Origin: Wyeomyia smithii
Lineage: Eukaryota; Arthropoda; Insecta; Diptera; Culicidae
Direction of reading: 5' to 3'
Length of the DNA: 64,000 nucleotides
NCBI RefSeq assembly: GCF_029784165.1
Contig: NC_073696.1
Span: 158,757,606-158,821,605 of the forward strand
Below the pieces are notes generated by a model. The model did no database searches. It had not been told where the DNA came from and saw only the letters and a program-made list of their open reading frames with translations. Positions 48,233 through 62,343 of the stretch are shown one piece after another (within the stretch, counting starts at the first letter, position 1; each line of letters begins with the position of its first letter). The position numbers were made by a program, and so were the translations under genes.

Positions 48233-48769
48233 TACCCCGTTCACACTACACCGCATATCACCTGATATCAGGCGATTCGTGCTATCGAGGCTATTTCACC
48301 ATCCATATTACCTGATATCCCATACAATCGAGCTGTCAACGGATATCACCTCGGCTACATGCTATCGCGGATATCATGTTCGAAAACCAATAATAACCAC
48401 AATTCGAGCAGTTGGCAACACGACCAAAAGACTTTTGACGCAACCCTACAAATTTCGAACTTCGCGTTGCATGCGAGAAAAAAGGAAAGAAATATTTTAA
48501 TATTTTTGCTATTTTCATCCCGCACATGTTTACAATTGCATATGAGAGTTCGCTTTGGTGCGAGCCAACTCGCTGACATCTCTATCCCAATCTCATTGCT
48601 CTTGTTGCCTTGTTTTAGCTTTGACCTGTTTTTGTTTTCTTCTCTTTTCAATTAGCAAAACAAATGTCAAATTATATCAGCTGCAGCTCACTCTAATGTG
48701 AACGGTCGAGGTGATATCCGATATCATCTGGCGATATCAGGTGATATCCGGCGTAGTCTGAACAAGGCA
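48233..48769. mobile_element. 537-bp PIF/Harbinger-like MITE, TAA target
   Basis: Ends TACCCCGTTCACACTAC and GTAGTCTGAACAAGGCA are inverted with a few mismatches, with ATATCACCTGATATC just inside each end. TAA lies on both sides (48230-48232, 48770-48772), and a 3-bp TAA/TTA target is the PIF/Harbinger habit. Many GATATC-type subrepeats occur. No transposase. Confidence 0.75.
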
Positions 48770-48953
48770 TAACGGTGAAATGCTAAAAGGGTAAAAATAT
48801 GGATTCATCAATAAGCGCAACGCTCGCAGCGATGATGACAAATCCGATATCTAATGTTGAAATTTTACGTTAGAATATCATTTCATGAATGAGGAATGGC
48901 ACTTTACGCCATCTAATGTAAACATTTACAATTTCTGATTAGTTTAATTACAC

Positions 48954-49473
48954 CACAGATAACAGACATCCAAGCTAGTTTCGCTTCATGTGTAAAAAGA
49001 TTCAACGGTTTTTTAGCATGTCGCAATACGCAATATGGTGGCGCTAAGAACACTTAGTAGTCAACGATTTAATAAAATCGATAGTTTTTCAGCTTTTATC
49101 GATAGTATCGCAATAAGAAGGGTTGCGGTTTTTAATGTAAAAATTTCGAGCAGTCGTAATTTGTACACAATCGACAATTTTATTCCTTCCCAGCTCAAAT
49201 TTACGATAAATATGTTTGTTTTAATGTTGATTTGAAAAAAAAACCCACCTTACAAAATCAGTGTTATATCATTGCAAAAACAGCGACTCTATAACCTGTG
49301 ATAATGTTCATGCGTCTGGCAGCTTTGACTGTAATCTAGCGCTGCCATCACTAAACTGGTTAGTGTCGCAAGTTGCAGAAAGATGGCGTTAGCATTCCAA
49401 ACGAGTAAAAGTTTGAAATCTTACACACGATTTCTGGAGTTTTTTGTTCTAGCTTGGATGTCTGTTATCTGAG
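48954..49473. mobile_element. 520-bp TIR element with ATTACAC target duplication
   Basis: Ends CACAGATAACAGACATCCAA and TTGGATGTCTGTTATCTGAG are inverted. The perfect 7-bp ATTACAC lies at 48947-48953 and 49474-49480 (8 bp with one mismatch), which fits hAT- or P-type targets. No transposase. Confidence 0.75.
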
Positions 49474-49789
49474 ATTACACTAAATAAAAATGATTTTTTT
49501 ATAATCATTTGATTATTATGAAAACCTAAAATTATTTATTTAATTGATAAAGATGAACGTTGAAGCTTTGACACCAAATGGTTCGAACCTTGGTGTCCAG
49601 ATTTTTTGATGGCGCGACGAAGAAATTAGAGTCGGTCACGCTACGTTATCACATTTGGTCAACAGAATCGTTTGTGATACCTAGGAAAAAGAGGAAGAAG
49701 GCTACATAAGCCTTTTATAGTCATATAGTATTTATTCCGCAGTACTTTTTATTATTTTTGAGGAATATATATAAAATTTTATATTCATA

Positions 49790-50745
49790 ATGGAGTACAC
49801 GTTTCCAAAAGCAGATGCCATGCAGTGCATCCCAGAATTTGATGGATCGTTAGACGAACTAGAAGCGTTCGTTTATCATATCGAGCATTTTGCTCGGGAG
49901 ATACCAGAAGGAGTATCACACGCTCCACTGGTTTACATTGTTCTATTAAAACTAAAAGGCAGAGCTGCTGCCGCAATACATAGAATAAACGCAAAACATT
50001 GGCCACAGCTTAAGCAGAATTTATTAAAGGAATTTGGGGATATTATACGCATCGAGGCAGTTTTAAATCAAGTAGAAACATTGAAACAGGAAGCGAATGA
50101 GACCTTTCCTGATTATAAAAAAAAAATATTGAAAACTAAGGAGCAAATCGACTCCTACGAAACTAATTGTACGAAGTCATGCATGGTAGTTAGTCTTCGA
50201 TTACATTTCATGGCGGGTTTGTGTGACACCGCATTGAAAGAAGCTGCTCAAGGTAAACGAGCATTAAAGTTAGAAGAGCTGCTAGACGACGTAGAGGATT
50301 ACTACCATGAGCGTAATCACATCTCGGAAATAGGAAATAGAATACAGGGCCAAGAATTGGTCGAAGGACAGCCCGATGCGCTTAGACAATTTAATAGTAG
50401 CAGAAATATTTTTACAATTAATCACAAAGACGTTGATTATAGCAACAGCCGTCTTGGAAGAAATGAATATTATAATTACAAAAATAGTGATAGAATAATT
50501 TACAAGCAAAACAATTATAACAATATATGTGGGTCTAGCGATGGTAATCGATCCAAATACAATTATCGCACAGTGCGTTCATACCGGCGGAGCCAAGGGG
50601 ACTACGCCCATGGTTGGAAATATAATGATTATGGACAAAATCGACCAACTGATAGGAGGTACAGGAATTCGTATACCCGGATGCCTCAGAAAATGCTTAT
50701 GGTAGCCAACATTAATGAAAGAAGTAGTAATTTTCAAAAATTTCA
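49790..50745 (+). CDS. LTR retrotransposon gag, truncated at the duplication joint
   Basis: About 318 codons of Gag are followed by seven foreign codons and a stop. The N-terminal half reads IPEFDGSLDELEAFVYHIEH, LKLKGRAAAAIHRI and NLLKEFGD, the pattern of Ty3/gypsy-type capsid proteins. The C-terminal part is Asn/Tyr/Arg-rich. No CCHC knuckle, protease or RT follows, because the sequence jumps at 50,745/50,746 to the right end of the CAGGGTGGCGACT element. The frame is open and clean up to the joint, so the parent element was recently intact. Gag would form the particle shell. The identical copy at 63,901 continues past the window. Confidence 0.75.
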
Positions 50746-51027
50746 CCTGATGACTTTTCAAATTCCCTGATATTCCCTGATTTCCCTGATCAAAAATCAA
50801 ATCCCTGATATTCCCCGATTCACCCGGTTTTTCCCGGTAGTCGCCACCCTGAAAATGATTTTACAAAAACAAAATGTTGGACAACAATATCAATTCTCAA
50901 TTTCAAGCAATAGTTAAAACATTCGCATACAAAAATGACCGATGGTCAATTGGTAGTTATAAAGTAGTTATAAAGATTCCAAGAAACAAATTTACTTTCC
51001 CCTTGTTAAAAAAAAAATAAAATCAAA

Positions 51028-51157
51028 AGAAATAATTATCGGTTTCCGTTAGACTCTACTAGAAATTTGGGAAATAAATATTGAAATTAAGTCCGCGCAT
51101 TCAATATTTATTTCCCAAATTTCTAGTTGAGTCTAACGGAAACCGATAATTATTTCT
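51028..51157. repeat. 58-bp hairpin, copy 2
   Basis: Exact repeat of 36917-37046. Confidence 0.9.
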
Positions 51158-51593
51158 TTAATTTAATAAATCACTCTGGTATGGATTTGGATTTTCCAAA
51201 TTAAAAAAAAATACTTTTTGCTTAATTGCTAATAAAAAAAGGTACCAATTGCATTAGCATACTGAAAGTAATTTTTATTTTTTCCAATTTTAAGCTAATT
51301 ATAAATTTGTTGGAAAAATGAAATGGTAAAAAACACGTCATAATAGATTCAAGAGCTGAAATCTAATCAATTTAGTGGAAATAAAAACAAAAACATACAA
51401 TTTTTCTCATATTTAAGCTTCGTCACAGGCTTTTTTTTTTTTCAAAGAAGCAGTAAATTAACATAACAAAAGAAAATAAGTATTTTACGTTCGCCAACGG
51501 CAAATTTGTGAATAACAATTTGGTGATTCGATTATCTGGAAAATTCGATTATCCGGAGTGAAAAAAAATTCTACACTTCGGCTAAATATTATA

Positions 51594-52263
51594 CAGTCAT
51601 ACCTCGATATACGGCAACCTCGATATAAGGCAACCTCGATATAACGTAACTCGATATACGGTAAATTTTACCTCTATGTAACGAAACTTTTTAAGATGCA
51701 TTAAAATTGAAAATAAATGATACAGCAACTGTATGGGTATAAATTGCTCCAAAAAAAATTTTTGTAGTAAGTTTTGAAACCAACACAATTCACAGTAACA
51801 ATTCACAGTCTTGCATCAATTAAAAAAAAAAATTTTTGCTTGTTGAAATTTTCTCTAAGTGGGCATAAGAAAGATTTAAAAATACTGATAGGTGATGGGA
51901 AATAGGTTTTCGCGCATCTTTGAGTAACCATCAACAGTTTTGCATCAATTAAAAAAAATTGTTGCTTGTTGAAAATTGTCCTAAATCTGCATAAGAATGA
52001 TTTAAAAATACTAATAGGTGATGGGAAACAGGTTTTCACGCTTCTGCGAGTAACCTCTTGTATCACTTGAAAAAAGTATTCTTTTTTGCTTCTTAAAATA
52101 ATTCTAAATAAGCATAAGAAAGGTTTAAAAGTACTGATAGGTTATGGAAAATAGGTTTTCGCGCATCTCTGAGTGACCATTAATATTCTTGCATAAATTA
52201 AAAAAATATTTTTTTAACGAAACGAAAATAAAAATAAAGTTGCCTTATATCGAGGTATGACTG
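51594..52263. mobile_element. pogo-like MITE with tandem repeats, copy 2
   Basis: Repeat of 37483-38152 with one substitution in the A/T run near 51,840. Confidence 0.8.
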
Positions 52264-53267
52264 TATACAAAAGCGAATTTTTCATTGATTTCTAATTAAT
52301 GTTTCAAAATAAAGTAATCAAAAGTCCACTTATCAATGGCTAAGAAACAACGAGTCGCTTTAATTTTGAGAAATAAAAAGCTTCAAGAAGTGAAGTTCAT
52401 AGCAGAACTCGTTTTGTATTATTTTCCGAAAAAACACTAACCTGGGGAGTGCAATTGCACTCGATCGATGAGAAAATCGAATCCATTATCGAGGATATCC
52501 AGCAACCACCTCTTCCTGAAAACAACCAAAACAACACACTTGCTGGTTGCGAACCAGCATTCCTTTCTAATATAGCTTGGATTAAATCCAAGCTACTTAT
52601 CCACTACACTTTTCCATAAACACCACACTTAACCCCCCTGAGTTTCACAACTTTATTCACCAGAATATAAACAGTTTTTCACACTGCTGCATTGCAGCAT
52701 ACTAGGCACCGGGAAGAACTACGAACTGTTTGGCAGCAGCCCGATTAACACTTCCGACACTTAAGATTACGCCGCGACAATCAAAATACGTGAATACAAA
52801 TTTCTAACGCGACACGAAATAATCCAACTTTTATAACAACTCGATTGAAAATTAAATGTGCATCAAACCGTAATGCTACCGTATAAAAAAGCAAAACAAG
52901 CAAGCAAGCAAACAAAAGCGCGTTGCTCTACTCCGAGTCTGTACGCGATGACAAAAAAAGCGTTCAACAGATACACGTCGTGTACCTGTATGCGCATACG
53001 TTTATTACTCGACGAGAATGAAGAGCGTTTTCATGCGAACTAACTGCCCGGCGCCAAAAGAGAAAGACGAAAAAACAGAAATAGAGCGTCCAGCGTACAC
53101 ACCAATACGAGAGATCGTGTATTTCGAGCGAATTTCGTTCAACCCGCATGAATTTTGAGAGAGATGGGTCCGATGGTCCGATTCGCGTTCCATGAAATTC
53201 TGACAGGGTTTGTTGCATTTGAGCACGACATTGGACCGATGTTGAGCGAAATGTCGACCCGTTGTTT

Positions 53268-55626
53268 TGAAGTAGAATACTTCTCTCAGGAAGTTCGGCT
53301 ACATAAGGATGTGAAATGGAAATCTAAAACCGAAAAAAGTGAAAAATATGTCCAATTTCAAATGCTAATAAATCGGTTAGTATTCGATAGATTTCCTTCG
53401 TTCTTGCAGCAATAGATTGGAAAATCTTCTAAGATTCTTCCCAAAATAAGATAATTGTAATTTTATTATTCACACTATTGTACTATTGAAAATAGTCAAG
53501 CCTTGTCAAAACGAAAATTTCGACCCCTGATTGGTCGTTATATGCTTGCTTCCCAAGCACGGTCGACAGAATCATATACCATGCAATTGAAAACATGCTA
53601 TTTGGCCTATATAAGAGCCTGTTTCAGCCGGAGCCGCTCATAATAGTTCTGAACAGCGACGACAGCAGTCCTCCCTTAGCAGCAGCGGGAGCGAGCAGTG
53701 GGTACCATCGATAGCGGAAAGCGGCCACAACTGTGGCATGGCTGTGGATAGGCGTAGCAGTTCCAGCGGATCTCACCATCGATAGCAGCAGGGCCAGCAG
53801 ATGCAGTTACAGTGGATACCAATGGCGGCCACAACTGTGGCATGGCTACGGATAGTGTTGCAGTTGCTCAGCAGTTAGGCCAGCGTATAGCGGCCACAAC
53901 TGGGCATGGCTATGCATAGCGTAGCATCAGACAGCGACAACGGCAGTCGTCCTTCCTCAGCAGCAGCACTAGCCCTGTGGTTGGTCACCACGTCTCAGGA
54001 GCAGCGCGGTTTTTCTCAGCGTGTGTCGCCAGACAGCCATTATTCCCCCCGTGTTGGGGCAGCATGATGATTGTCATCAGGAAATCCAGTTTCGGAAATC
54101 AAAATGCCTTTTTGAAGGCAAATAAACAAGTCATTGAAAGTTAATAATTTTTATCAACGCAATCAAGCATTCTGTGTTGCATCCTAGCAATTTAAATTTG
54201 TCGCACCCGTCTAATTTACTGAAAGTGAAATAGCTTCCACAGTGCATGTTGTCCGTGTATCTTAATTCCCCCAATGTTAGGGCAGCTCAAAGGTTGTAAT
54301 TAGCAACCGATTTTGAACAGCAACATGCTTTTTTCAAGGCAAAAAAATATAATTGAAGGTTAATAATTTTCTGGCATCAACACAAGCAGACATTCTGTGC
54401 GGGATGCAATCAAATTCTGTTGTAGTTGTCTAATTTTCACTTTATTTAGTAAACCCCCCAGTGTAGGGGCAGCGTAAAGGCTGCGATCAGCATGACCAAC
54501 TTTGAATAACAAACGGTTAACGTTTATTCACTAAAAATACAATAATTTGCACAAAAAGACATTAAAAATTCTACCGCATTATTAGACGCGTTTCTCCAGT
54601 CATGCCTCGTGAACGTGAAGGTTCCCTATCACAGACATAGATTTCGTGCTCCAGCACATTACAACACGTGGAAATTGTCTTTTTACTAGTGCAACATTTC
54701 TTGGAAGTGTTTTATTATTCTCGGGTAAGAGACTACGAGTGCATTTTGAAGTAGAATACTTCTCTCAGGAAGTTCGGCTACATAGGGATGTGAAATGAAA
54801 ATCTTAAACCGAAAAAAGTGAAAAATATGTCCAATTTCAAATGCTAATAAATCGGTTAGTTTTCGATGGATTTCCTTCGTTATTGCAGCAATCGATTAGA
54901 AAATCTTCTAAGATTCCTACCAAATGCAGGAAATTGCAATTTTATTATTCGTACTATTGTACTATTGAAAATAGTCAAGCCTTGTCAAAGCACAAAATTC
55001 GACCTCTGATTGGTCGTTATACGATTGCTTTCCCATTATTTGGCCTATATAAGAGGCTTCATCAGATATTAAACAAAGATTTCATCAGATATTAAATTGA
55101 ACAACTGAAATTTGAAGAACACAAATGAATATTTAAAGAGTTAATATTTTCTCGTTTTGCGCTATAATCCAAAGTTAATTATCTTAATCCCCATGCATAC
55201 TCTGACTACGTTTGCGTCGCTTAGTGGTTGGCTACGGCTATGCAGAACGCAAATGTCGGCGCGATGTGATTCGGCAAGACGAAATGTGTTGAAATGTATA
55301 GCTCTACTTCGTCGTAAAAAGAGCTGTACATTTCATCACGGTAAGGCGAATCGCATAGCGCCGCCATTTGCGTTCTGCATAACTGTAGCTTTTGTTCCGT
55401 TCCCGTTTAATGATGTCGTATTAAATGTGCATATTGAAATTTGGCAGCACTTCAACTTCTCATTTGCGCAAAATTTTAAAAATGTTCAATAAACTTCATT
55501 CAAAATATCAAACAAAGAGAAATTACAATACTGCCAATGAACGGTCAACGTTTATTTACTAGAAAAAATGACTGACACGCAAGTAACGGGGTTATCTTTC
55601 TTGCAAAAGTATTCTACTTCAACTTG
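53268..55626 (+). mobile_element. Promoter-bearing element copy B, second copy
   Basis: Repeat of 39157-41515, with promoters at 53530-53615 and 55009-55053 and the long hairpin at 55239-55381. Confidence 0.55.
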
Positions 55627-56995
55627 CGGTCGTGGCTTTGCATACAACCTTCCTGTGATTTTTTTTTTCTTTTAGATCTGCCATCTTTTTCGCGTAACGG
55701 AAAGTGTACAGTGCGTTTGTGTATTTTAATTCACTTGAACTGCGAAGTCAATTTAATTGTTATAGCCTAACTTACACTTACGTTCAACTCTCACTGTCAG
55801 TTCGAAGTTCTTAATCAACACTATTTGTTTCAACCTCAGTCCGAGATCGAAGTAGGCCGTGGCCGGATTTGGACGTCAAAATTTTCGCTCGCGTGATATT
55901 TTGGAAGAAAATTTGTTTAACAGGATAGTGCGTGTAAGTTACAGGTGTTATTGCGAAGTGGGTTTATTCGGGAATGTTTGTTGTTTTGTGCTTGTTGCGG
56001 AATATTCACTTAAGTTCCGTGAAGAATCATTGATGAACTGGCTGAATTGGCATATGGAATGGTACTACGCCACCGTAGTCTGCAGCGGGTTCTGTATTAC
56101 TTCTCATGACTGTGCGGTTTGAAACTGACAACAAGGCTAGCTGGATAATGTGTGCGGTTTTGTTCTACGTGTGATTTTGGTGAAAAAGTTGTTTTCTTAT
56201 TAGTGTAATTGGTCAAGTTTTTCGGTTCAGGTTCTACTGCTGCCCGGGAATGTGCAAAAAGAAGCCAGCGGATCGTCATGAAGCAGATAAGTGGCATTTT
56301 TATTCATAGTGTTTTTGAAATGCTTTGTTTTTTGTTTGTTTTGAAATCGCACTTGGAAGGAATTGAAGATAGGTCGAAAAAGATCGTTTTTGGGATTGCG
56401 TCTTGGGCTTACTAAAGAGCGCTCGAAGCGCCATCAACATCCAGATAGAACAGCATTGTTATTTAGAAATGTCAGGTGAATGAGGTTCCGAAAGTCATAA
56501 GAAGTACTCGAAACAAAGATAATTTCGTAGTTAGCGTCAAATGGTATGATTCGTTATGCACGGAGGGGGAATGTAATCGTTAACATTTTGAGTGATATTT
56601 GTCGATAATTGACAACTTAAATTCAGGCGCATATGTGAGAGAAAGTCGTCCATGGCAGTCCTATTGAGGAAGTCATATACAAACGTGAACTGTTTTACAA
56701 TTCAGTTTCACACCGTTTCACTTGCGATGTGCCCGTTCAGGAGGGTCGGGTTCCGAGTCGAAATGTGGCACCAAGGCTTTGCTTTTTTCGATTTTCCTAT
56801 GTTGCATATAACTTAAAGCCGCGACCCAGATTCTCATGGCTTAAGGGGTTATATACCTTTTTGGTCGAGAAAAATGAGGGAAGTTTGAATCTATTTTTAA
56901 GCGCATAGCATCATTTTCATTGCATCAAAGAGGTATTTTTCTGAAAGTACAGTTTATCAACAACAAAAAAAAATACGTTCGATTTTGAGGACTAT

Positions 56996-58323
56996 GGTGC
57001 AGTAATGATAGCCAAAATCTTATGCTTCACTTTTTCGATTTTTATAGCTTTTGGGCAGATGTTTTATATAATACGTTCCAATTATGACTGGTTCGGCATT
57101 TTGTTAATAAACTTGAGACTATATATTGGTCAATATGGATAACTTCGTTTTTAAATTATTAAGGCTTTGTATGCATGAAACTTTGCCAATTTTTCTATTA
57201 AATAGGTAACATTCACATCGAAATGTCGTATCGCCGAGTGTCTGCGTCGGTAGAAGGAAAAATAGCGGTCGTGCGTAATGCTTCGGTGTAAACCGCGTTT
57301 CGGGTTCGGGAGAGTTTTGCTCATATGAACGTTTTCGAAATTAAGTGATTTCGCGGAGTTTACCCAGATGCTTGTTCATGTCTCACCGAAGATTTCGTTC
57401 GGTCGATAAATATCGTGACTAACGAAAACGCGATGTATACCTTCCAAAGAATCGCGGCCAACGTGTACTCGAGATTAACAAATAGCTGGTTGCTACAAGT
57501 GGTAAAGGCTACTTCACGCGCGTCGTACGCAGAGGATCGCGGTGTTTGGCAAGAAAGATACTCATGGTTCGTTTCCGTAATAAGCGCGCATCATTTTTAT
57601 ATTCCGTTTTTCAGGTGTGTTTTTCGCGGGATCGTTTTTTTAGAGCAGACGAAGTGAATACGAGAGACGTCGTTAGTCGATCTGTTATATAGAAAATATC
57701 CGGTTGACCGAACCTAGAGAGACTCCGTGTTTATACATTTCAAGTGGCCTATTTTTAGATAGATCAACAACGCGCAATAGCTTTCGGTATAAAGAGGATC
57801 ACCTTACGAGGAGATATCCGATCATTTGAAGTTGTCTCGAGTCGGTCAAAGATCCAGTATCCTTGCGTACGATTTATTGTTGCGGTGTTACATTTTCAAA
57901 CTGAATAAGTTCGAATCGCATTATGAATATCGTGGCGGATGTAATGAACTCAATGGCGCGACACTTGTTGTAAAGAACCCGACGCTCGAAATCAGCGCAT
58001 CGTTCACCAAAACGAACCCTGCTGTATACCTTGCCCTTTCTCCAACATCCCAGTGATTTCTCGTGGAAGTGCAGAGGTGTTCTCGGCTTCCATAAAGCGA
58101 GTATCACGTCAACATTTTCCTATACAAACTCCTTCTTTGACCTGCATTCGGATGCGGCCGGCGCTGGTATTGCCTGATAAATATATTAAGGTCACCAGTT
58201 TTTACACATTGAGGATGCATGTTGGTCCCAAGCATCATCTATTGGTTCTCTGTGTAATTACTGCTGATCTGGCAATAACGGAGTAGCAACCGCGGGCGGT
58301 CAATCATGCTCATGCTCATGCTC
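56996..58323 (+). mobile_element. Retroposon-like element 3' part, second copy
   Basis: Repeat of 42885-44212. Confidence 0.55.
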
Positions 58324-59752
58324 AGTCAGATTTTTTTTTTTTTTAATCTTGCGTTTTGCTTTTGATCGCTGCGTTTTTGTATTTACACGCTAAATGTTTA
58401 ATGCGGTGTTTGTCCCTCTTCTATTCACACGTCACTTGTTTCTTATACACTATAATCCCTACAATAATATAATAATATCGACTTCATGCACAGTCTTTGA
58501 CAATAAACATTTGGGCTGGTGACTGATTACACTGTTGGAAAATTTAGGGTTAATGCTAAACCAACTTAAATCTGAACAATAATTTTGGGAGCATTGATTT
58601 ATCTACACTAACAAAAAGTAACATTTAACAATAATCTACAGAAAAACTCACAAAACGTATAGCACGCATGTGTTATAAGTTTATTGTTCCGATTTCATCG
58701 GTAACACTCATTGACACATTTTTTTGTTGAGGTTTTAACCGGTGGTCATTCACCACCCGAAAAAAATAACATCAAAAAAACCTTGAAAGTTGCTGTAATT
58801 GTACATAGTTTTACCATAATTAAACTATGATTTTCATTGTAAATACATCAATTTTACATTAAATATCATTGTCCAAAACAATAAAAAACATTGTTTTTGC
58901 CATTTTTACCATGAAAAAGGGGGGTTGTTATGTATCTTAACAGCATTTTTTCAGGCGTTTTTCCCATACATTTAGCAGTCACTGACAATGTTTTTCATGG
59001 TAAAATTATTGTCGGCGGTAGATTCAACAACAAAAACGTTGTGCATTTACTGTTCTCACTGCAAAATTTATCGTAAATTTTTTTTCGGGCAGTCAATAAT
59101 AACTATGTTATATTGCATACTGTTTAAGCAACATCAAACAATGGATTATAACTAGTTTATTCGTAGAACATTCTGATTGAAAACAAGGAATCAAGGCGGC
59201 TTGAGGTCAATGCTATTCAATTTCAATTGAAGTAAATTAAGAGTGCATACGCTTTAACAAACAAGTTCTTGAGTCGCATTTTCATCGGTGCTGTCTGAGA
59301 TTGTCATTTTCGGATGTCAGTTGCGGTTGTCAGTTGGAGCGCAAAATTCTAATTTTTCTCTGAAATCACAATATCGCCCTTTACTATACGCCATGTTTAC
59401 GTTATGTGACGTCACACCCCGCGCAGAAATGCCTTAGATTCCGTCACATAGGATTTTGTCACACGGAACATTTTTTAGTCCGAAAGAAAGTAAGCCTTCT
59501 GTTGAATGAAATGAAAAACAGGTAGAGTGTAAAACCGGGACACGACCGTCTGTCGTTGTCCCCTAAAACAAGATTTGTAAAGAAAGCAGGAAAGATTTTG
59601 AAGAAAGACCGCGAACGGTTCTGCTAAGCAAACGATGGCGAAACATTTGGTTTCCTTGACAGAAGACCGCGAAATGCTCTGGCAACATGCTAGGTAAGAA
59701 TGTATCAACAGATTATGCAATAGGTGGCATAGAACTTCGCGCAGCATTCTGC

Positions 59753-60070
59753 TGTGCCACAGTCATGTAAACTCAAATAGAATAAACATTTTGTTATAAG
59801 CAAAACAGAAGCCGGTTCAACGGTGTTGATGCTCTCGCATGCGTTCTATCGTACATGCGGTACTAGATTATAAGTTTAGAGCTTAAGGTAAATGGTAAAC
59901 AGAGAGTGGAGAAAGCCTCACACTCTGAGTTACCTGCAGGGTATATTTAAGCAGTGATGTACAAAATAAAAGTTAATTATCATCAGCTTTAATCTGGTGT
60001 ATTAATTCCGCGCCAATTGCGCGTGCAGGGATATCTAGAAGAAGAAGTCCCTGGTAGGATATACCCTACA
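59753..60070 (+). mobile_element. LTR, second copy
   Basis: Repeat of 45642-45959; primer-binding site at 60076. Confidence 0.65.
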
Positions 60071-61164
60071 TTATTTGGTGACAGCGTAGACAAGAACTTA
60101 CCTCATTTAATTTCGTAGGCCAGTGGCAAGAACGAGTGAAAGTTTGTGTATATGCGGTAAAAAGTTTAAAAAAAGTAGAACTCAAAGTTATGAGAATTTA
60201 CAGAACTAATAAACCTCGAAAAGGAACACGGAGGTGTGAAAAAAATTAAAAAGAAGAAAGAACCCACAATATGCGATTTAATATTAATTAGCTAAACAGC
60301 GGTGAAGTGAGTGAGATCGTACATTCGCAATTCAAAAAAAGAACACAAGAAAAAAGAAAAAAATATAAACACAGGCAGTAAGTGACTTATTAACAATCAA
60401 ATTGGAACAATCGGCAACAACTGTGAATTACCGTGTTAAGAAGGTGCGGAAGTTATATAGTGGGAATTAAAGGTGAGATGTCAACGACGATGACCGGCTC
60501 TGTTACAAGGATACTCGGGTGAGTGAGTCTTTTTCTTTTTGACACCCAGCACATTGCAAAAGCTAGAGTTGAGGTTTTTTTACTTAAAAAGCGGGTGTAA
60601 TTCCTCCAGAAACACATAGTAAGAAAAATTTGGGTTTAAATAATATCGCACATTATTAATAATAATCGTGGTACATCAGAAGCAGCGGAAATTTTAAACG
60701 GGAGAATATATATTGTTTTTTTTTTTTTCACGAGACATGCAATATTCAAATTGAATGGCTGTCCACTGAACACGTAACATATCGTTCAACGCAGGAAAAT
60801 TTATGAATTTACAAAGGGAGCGATAAAATTCAGTCAAGTATAAGCCATTCAGGAGCTAGTGACAATAGAAGAGAACGACGGAAAGACACACATTAAGAAG
60901 CACAAGTGACCTCGGACACTACATTAGGTGAAATACATCGTGTCAGATTATTCCCCATAATTACAACGAGGTTCCTCATTGATTCATAATTATTTTGATT
61001 TACTGGTTTTATCAAGTATACTTGGGTCGAAAGGCCAGTTTGTATAACAATCAATTCGCGCCGCTGCTGCGCGGGTGATTTTATTTTTTCAAACAGCAAG
61101 TAATAAAGCTCTCGACACGACAAAGTGCACGCAAGCGATTCTCGTTCACTTGCCCAACGTAATA

Positions 61165-62040
61165 CAGTCGCCGTTCGATAACTGCAAGACTTTTAACTGC
61201 AACGCTTTTTAACTGCAAGACCGATAGCTGCAACAACTTTGCAGTTATCGGACCGCAATCCGTCAAATCTGATGTCAAAGTCATATTTGACATTGAAGTG
61301 ACAGATCTCGCAGGGGGATTTTAAAAGCATTCGAAAATGAAAATTGTTGGATCTCTGTAAACATTTCATTTTCTTTCGATTTCGTTTACTTGTTGTCTCT
61401 TCATTCTAGATGGGAGATAATAGATCTCCCCTATTAATCAATGAAGCAAAATCACCATGTTATGTGGTTTACTTTCCGTAATTATTATAAGGGTTTTCTC
61501 TTATAATACTATCCCTTGTGCATTGTTTGGCTAGCTTTCACTACTCAGTGTGGCAGTGCATAGTAGATCACAAACAATATTTTGTGACCATGCGTTTAAT
61601 AGACCATTTTACGAACCGACAGGTGTCACGGATCCTGCTGACATTGATGTTGCTTTTACTTAAGTTATGTCAGCGGTTCCGAATTTTCTTTCAAAATTTC
61701 ATTCATGAATTGAGTTTAGGAACGTCTCGTAAAATAGTTTATTGTAGTGATGAACTTTATTTTCGCCTACATATTGTTTGTGTAAAGAAGTTATTAAAAC
61801 GCAATAAATTATGATGCGGAAATATGAATACCAAATTGATTAATCGAAAAGCTTGCCTATTTTAGTTTGCTGCTATTTTTTGCCACTATTCCATTAAAAA
61901 AATACATTTCGACATCATTGAAAACAACAATGGTAGTGACGGACCCTCCTCTAAATTTTGGCATGTGTCAAGTTTTGCAGTTATCGAACGGCATTCGATA
62001 ACTGCCATGTAAACATGTTGCAGTTATCGAACGACGACTG
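61165..62040. mobile_element. 876-bp pogo-like MITE, second copy
   Basis: Repeat of 47054-47929 with one C-to-T change near 61,686. The 39-bp tandem duplication follows at 62069-62146. Confidence 0.8.
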
Positions 62041-62343
62041 TAATTGAAGCGGCAAACCGGGGGGCAAACTAACTGAGTGAGAGAGACGCGCTAGTAGCAG
62101 TATTCAACTAACTGAGTGAGAGAGACGCGCTAGTAGCAGTATTCAACTACGCGAGAGTCTTGTTTTGTTTTCCTCTCTTTAGCACATAAAGTTGCAGCGC
62201 TCACCAAGTCGGGGGACACTCGCAATACTCAACGACGTTCGTTGGTCAAGGCCAAGGTCGTATTTTGTAAGCATCTATTTTAATGGCCGATGGTAGAACG
62301 TTTTGCTACCATAAGCAAGGAGAACCTGGTGGCTCACCAGTAA

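Larger units (their letters stand above)
36635..50745. repeat. 14,111-bp tandem duplication, copy 1
   Basis: Every landmark between here and 50,745 recurs exactly 14,111 bp to the right (for example 37,483 and 51,594; 45,642 and 59,753; 49,790 and 63,901), so no net indels exist. I noticed about four substitutions: near 37,730, at ~44,793, ~46,375 and ~47,575. The left boundary is inside the right end of the CAGGGTGGCGACT element. The right boundary is inside gag. Confidence 0.95.

Noticed and set aside
45642..60070. The two LTR copies at 45,642 and 59,753 as the 5' and 3' LTRs of one element
   Set aside because: Everything around them is duplicated too, with the same 14,111-bp offset, and no pol lies between them.
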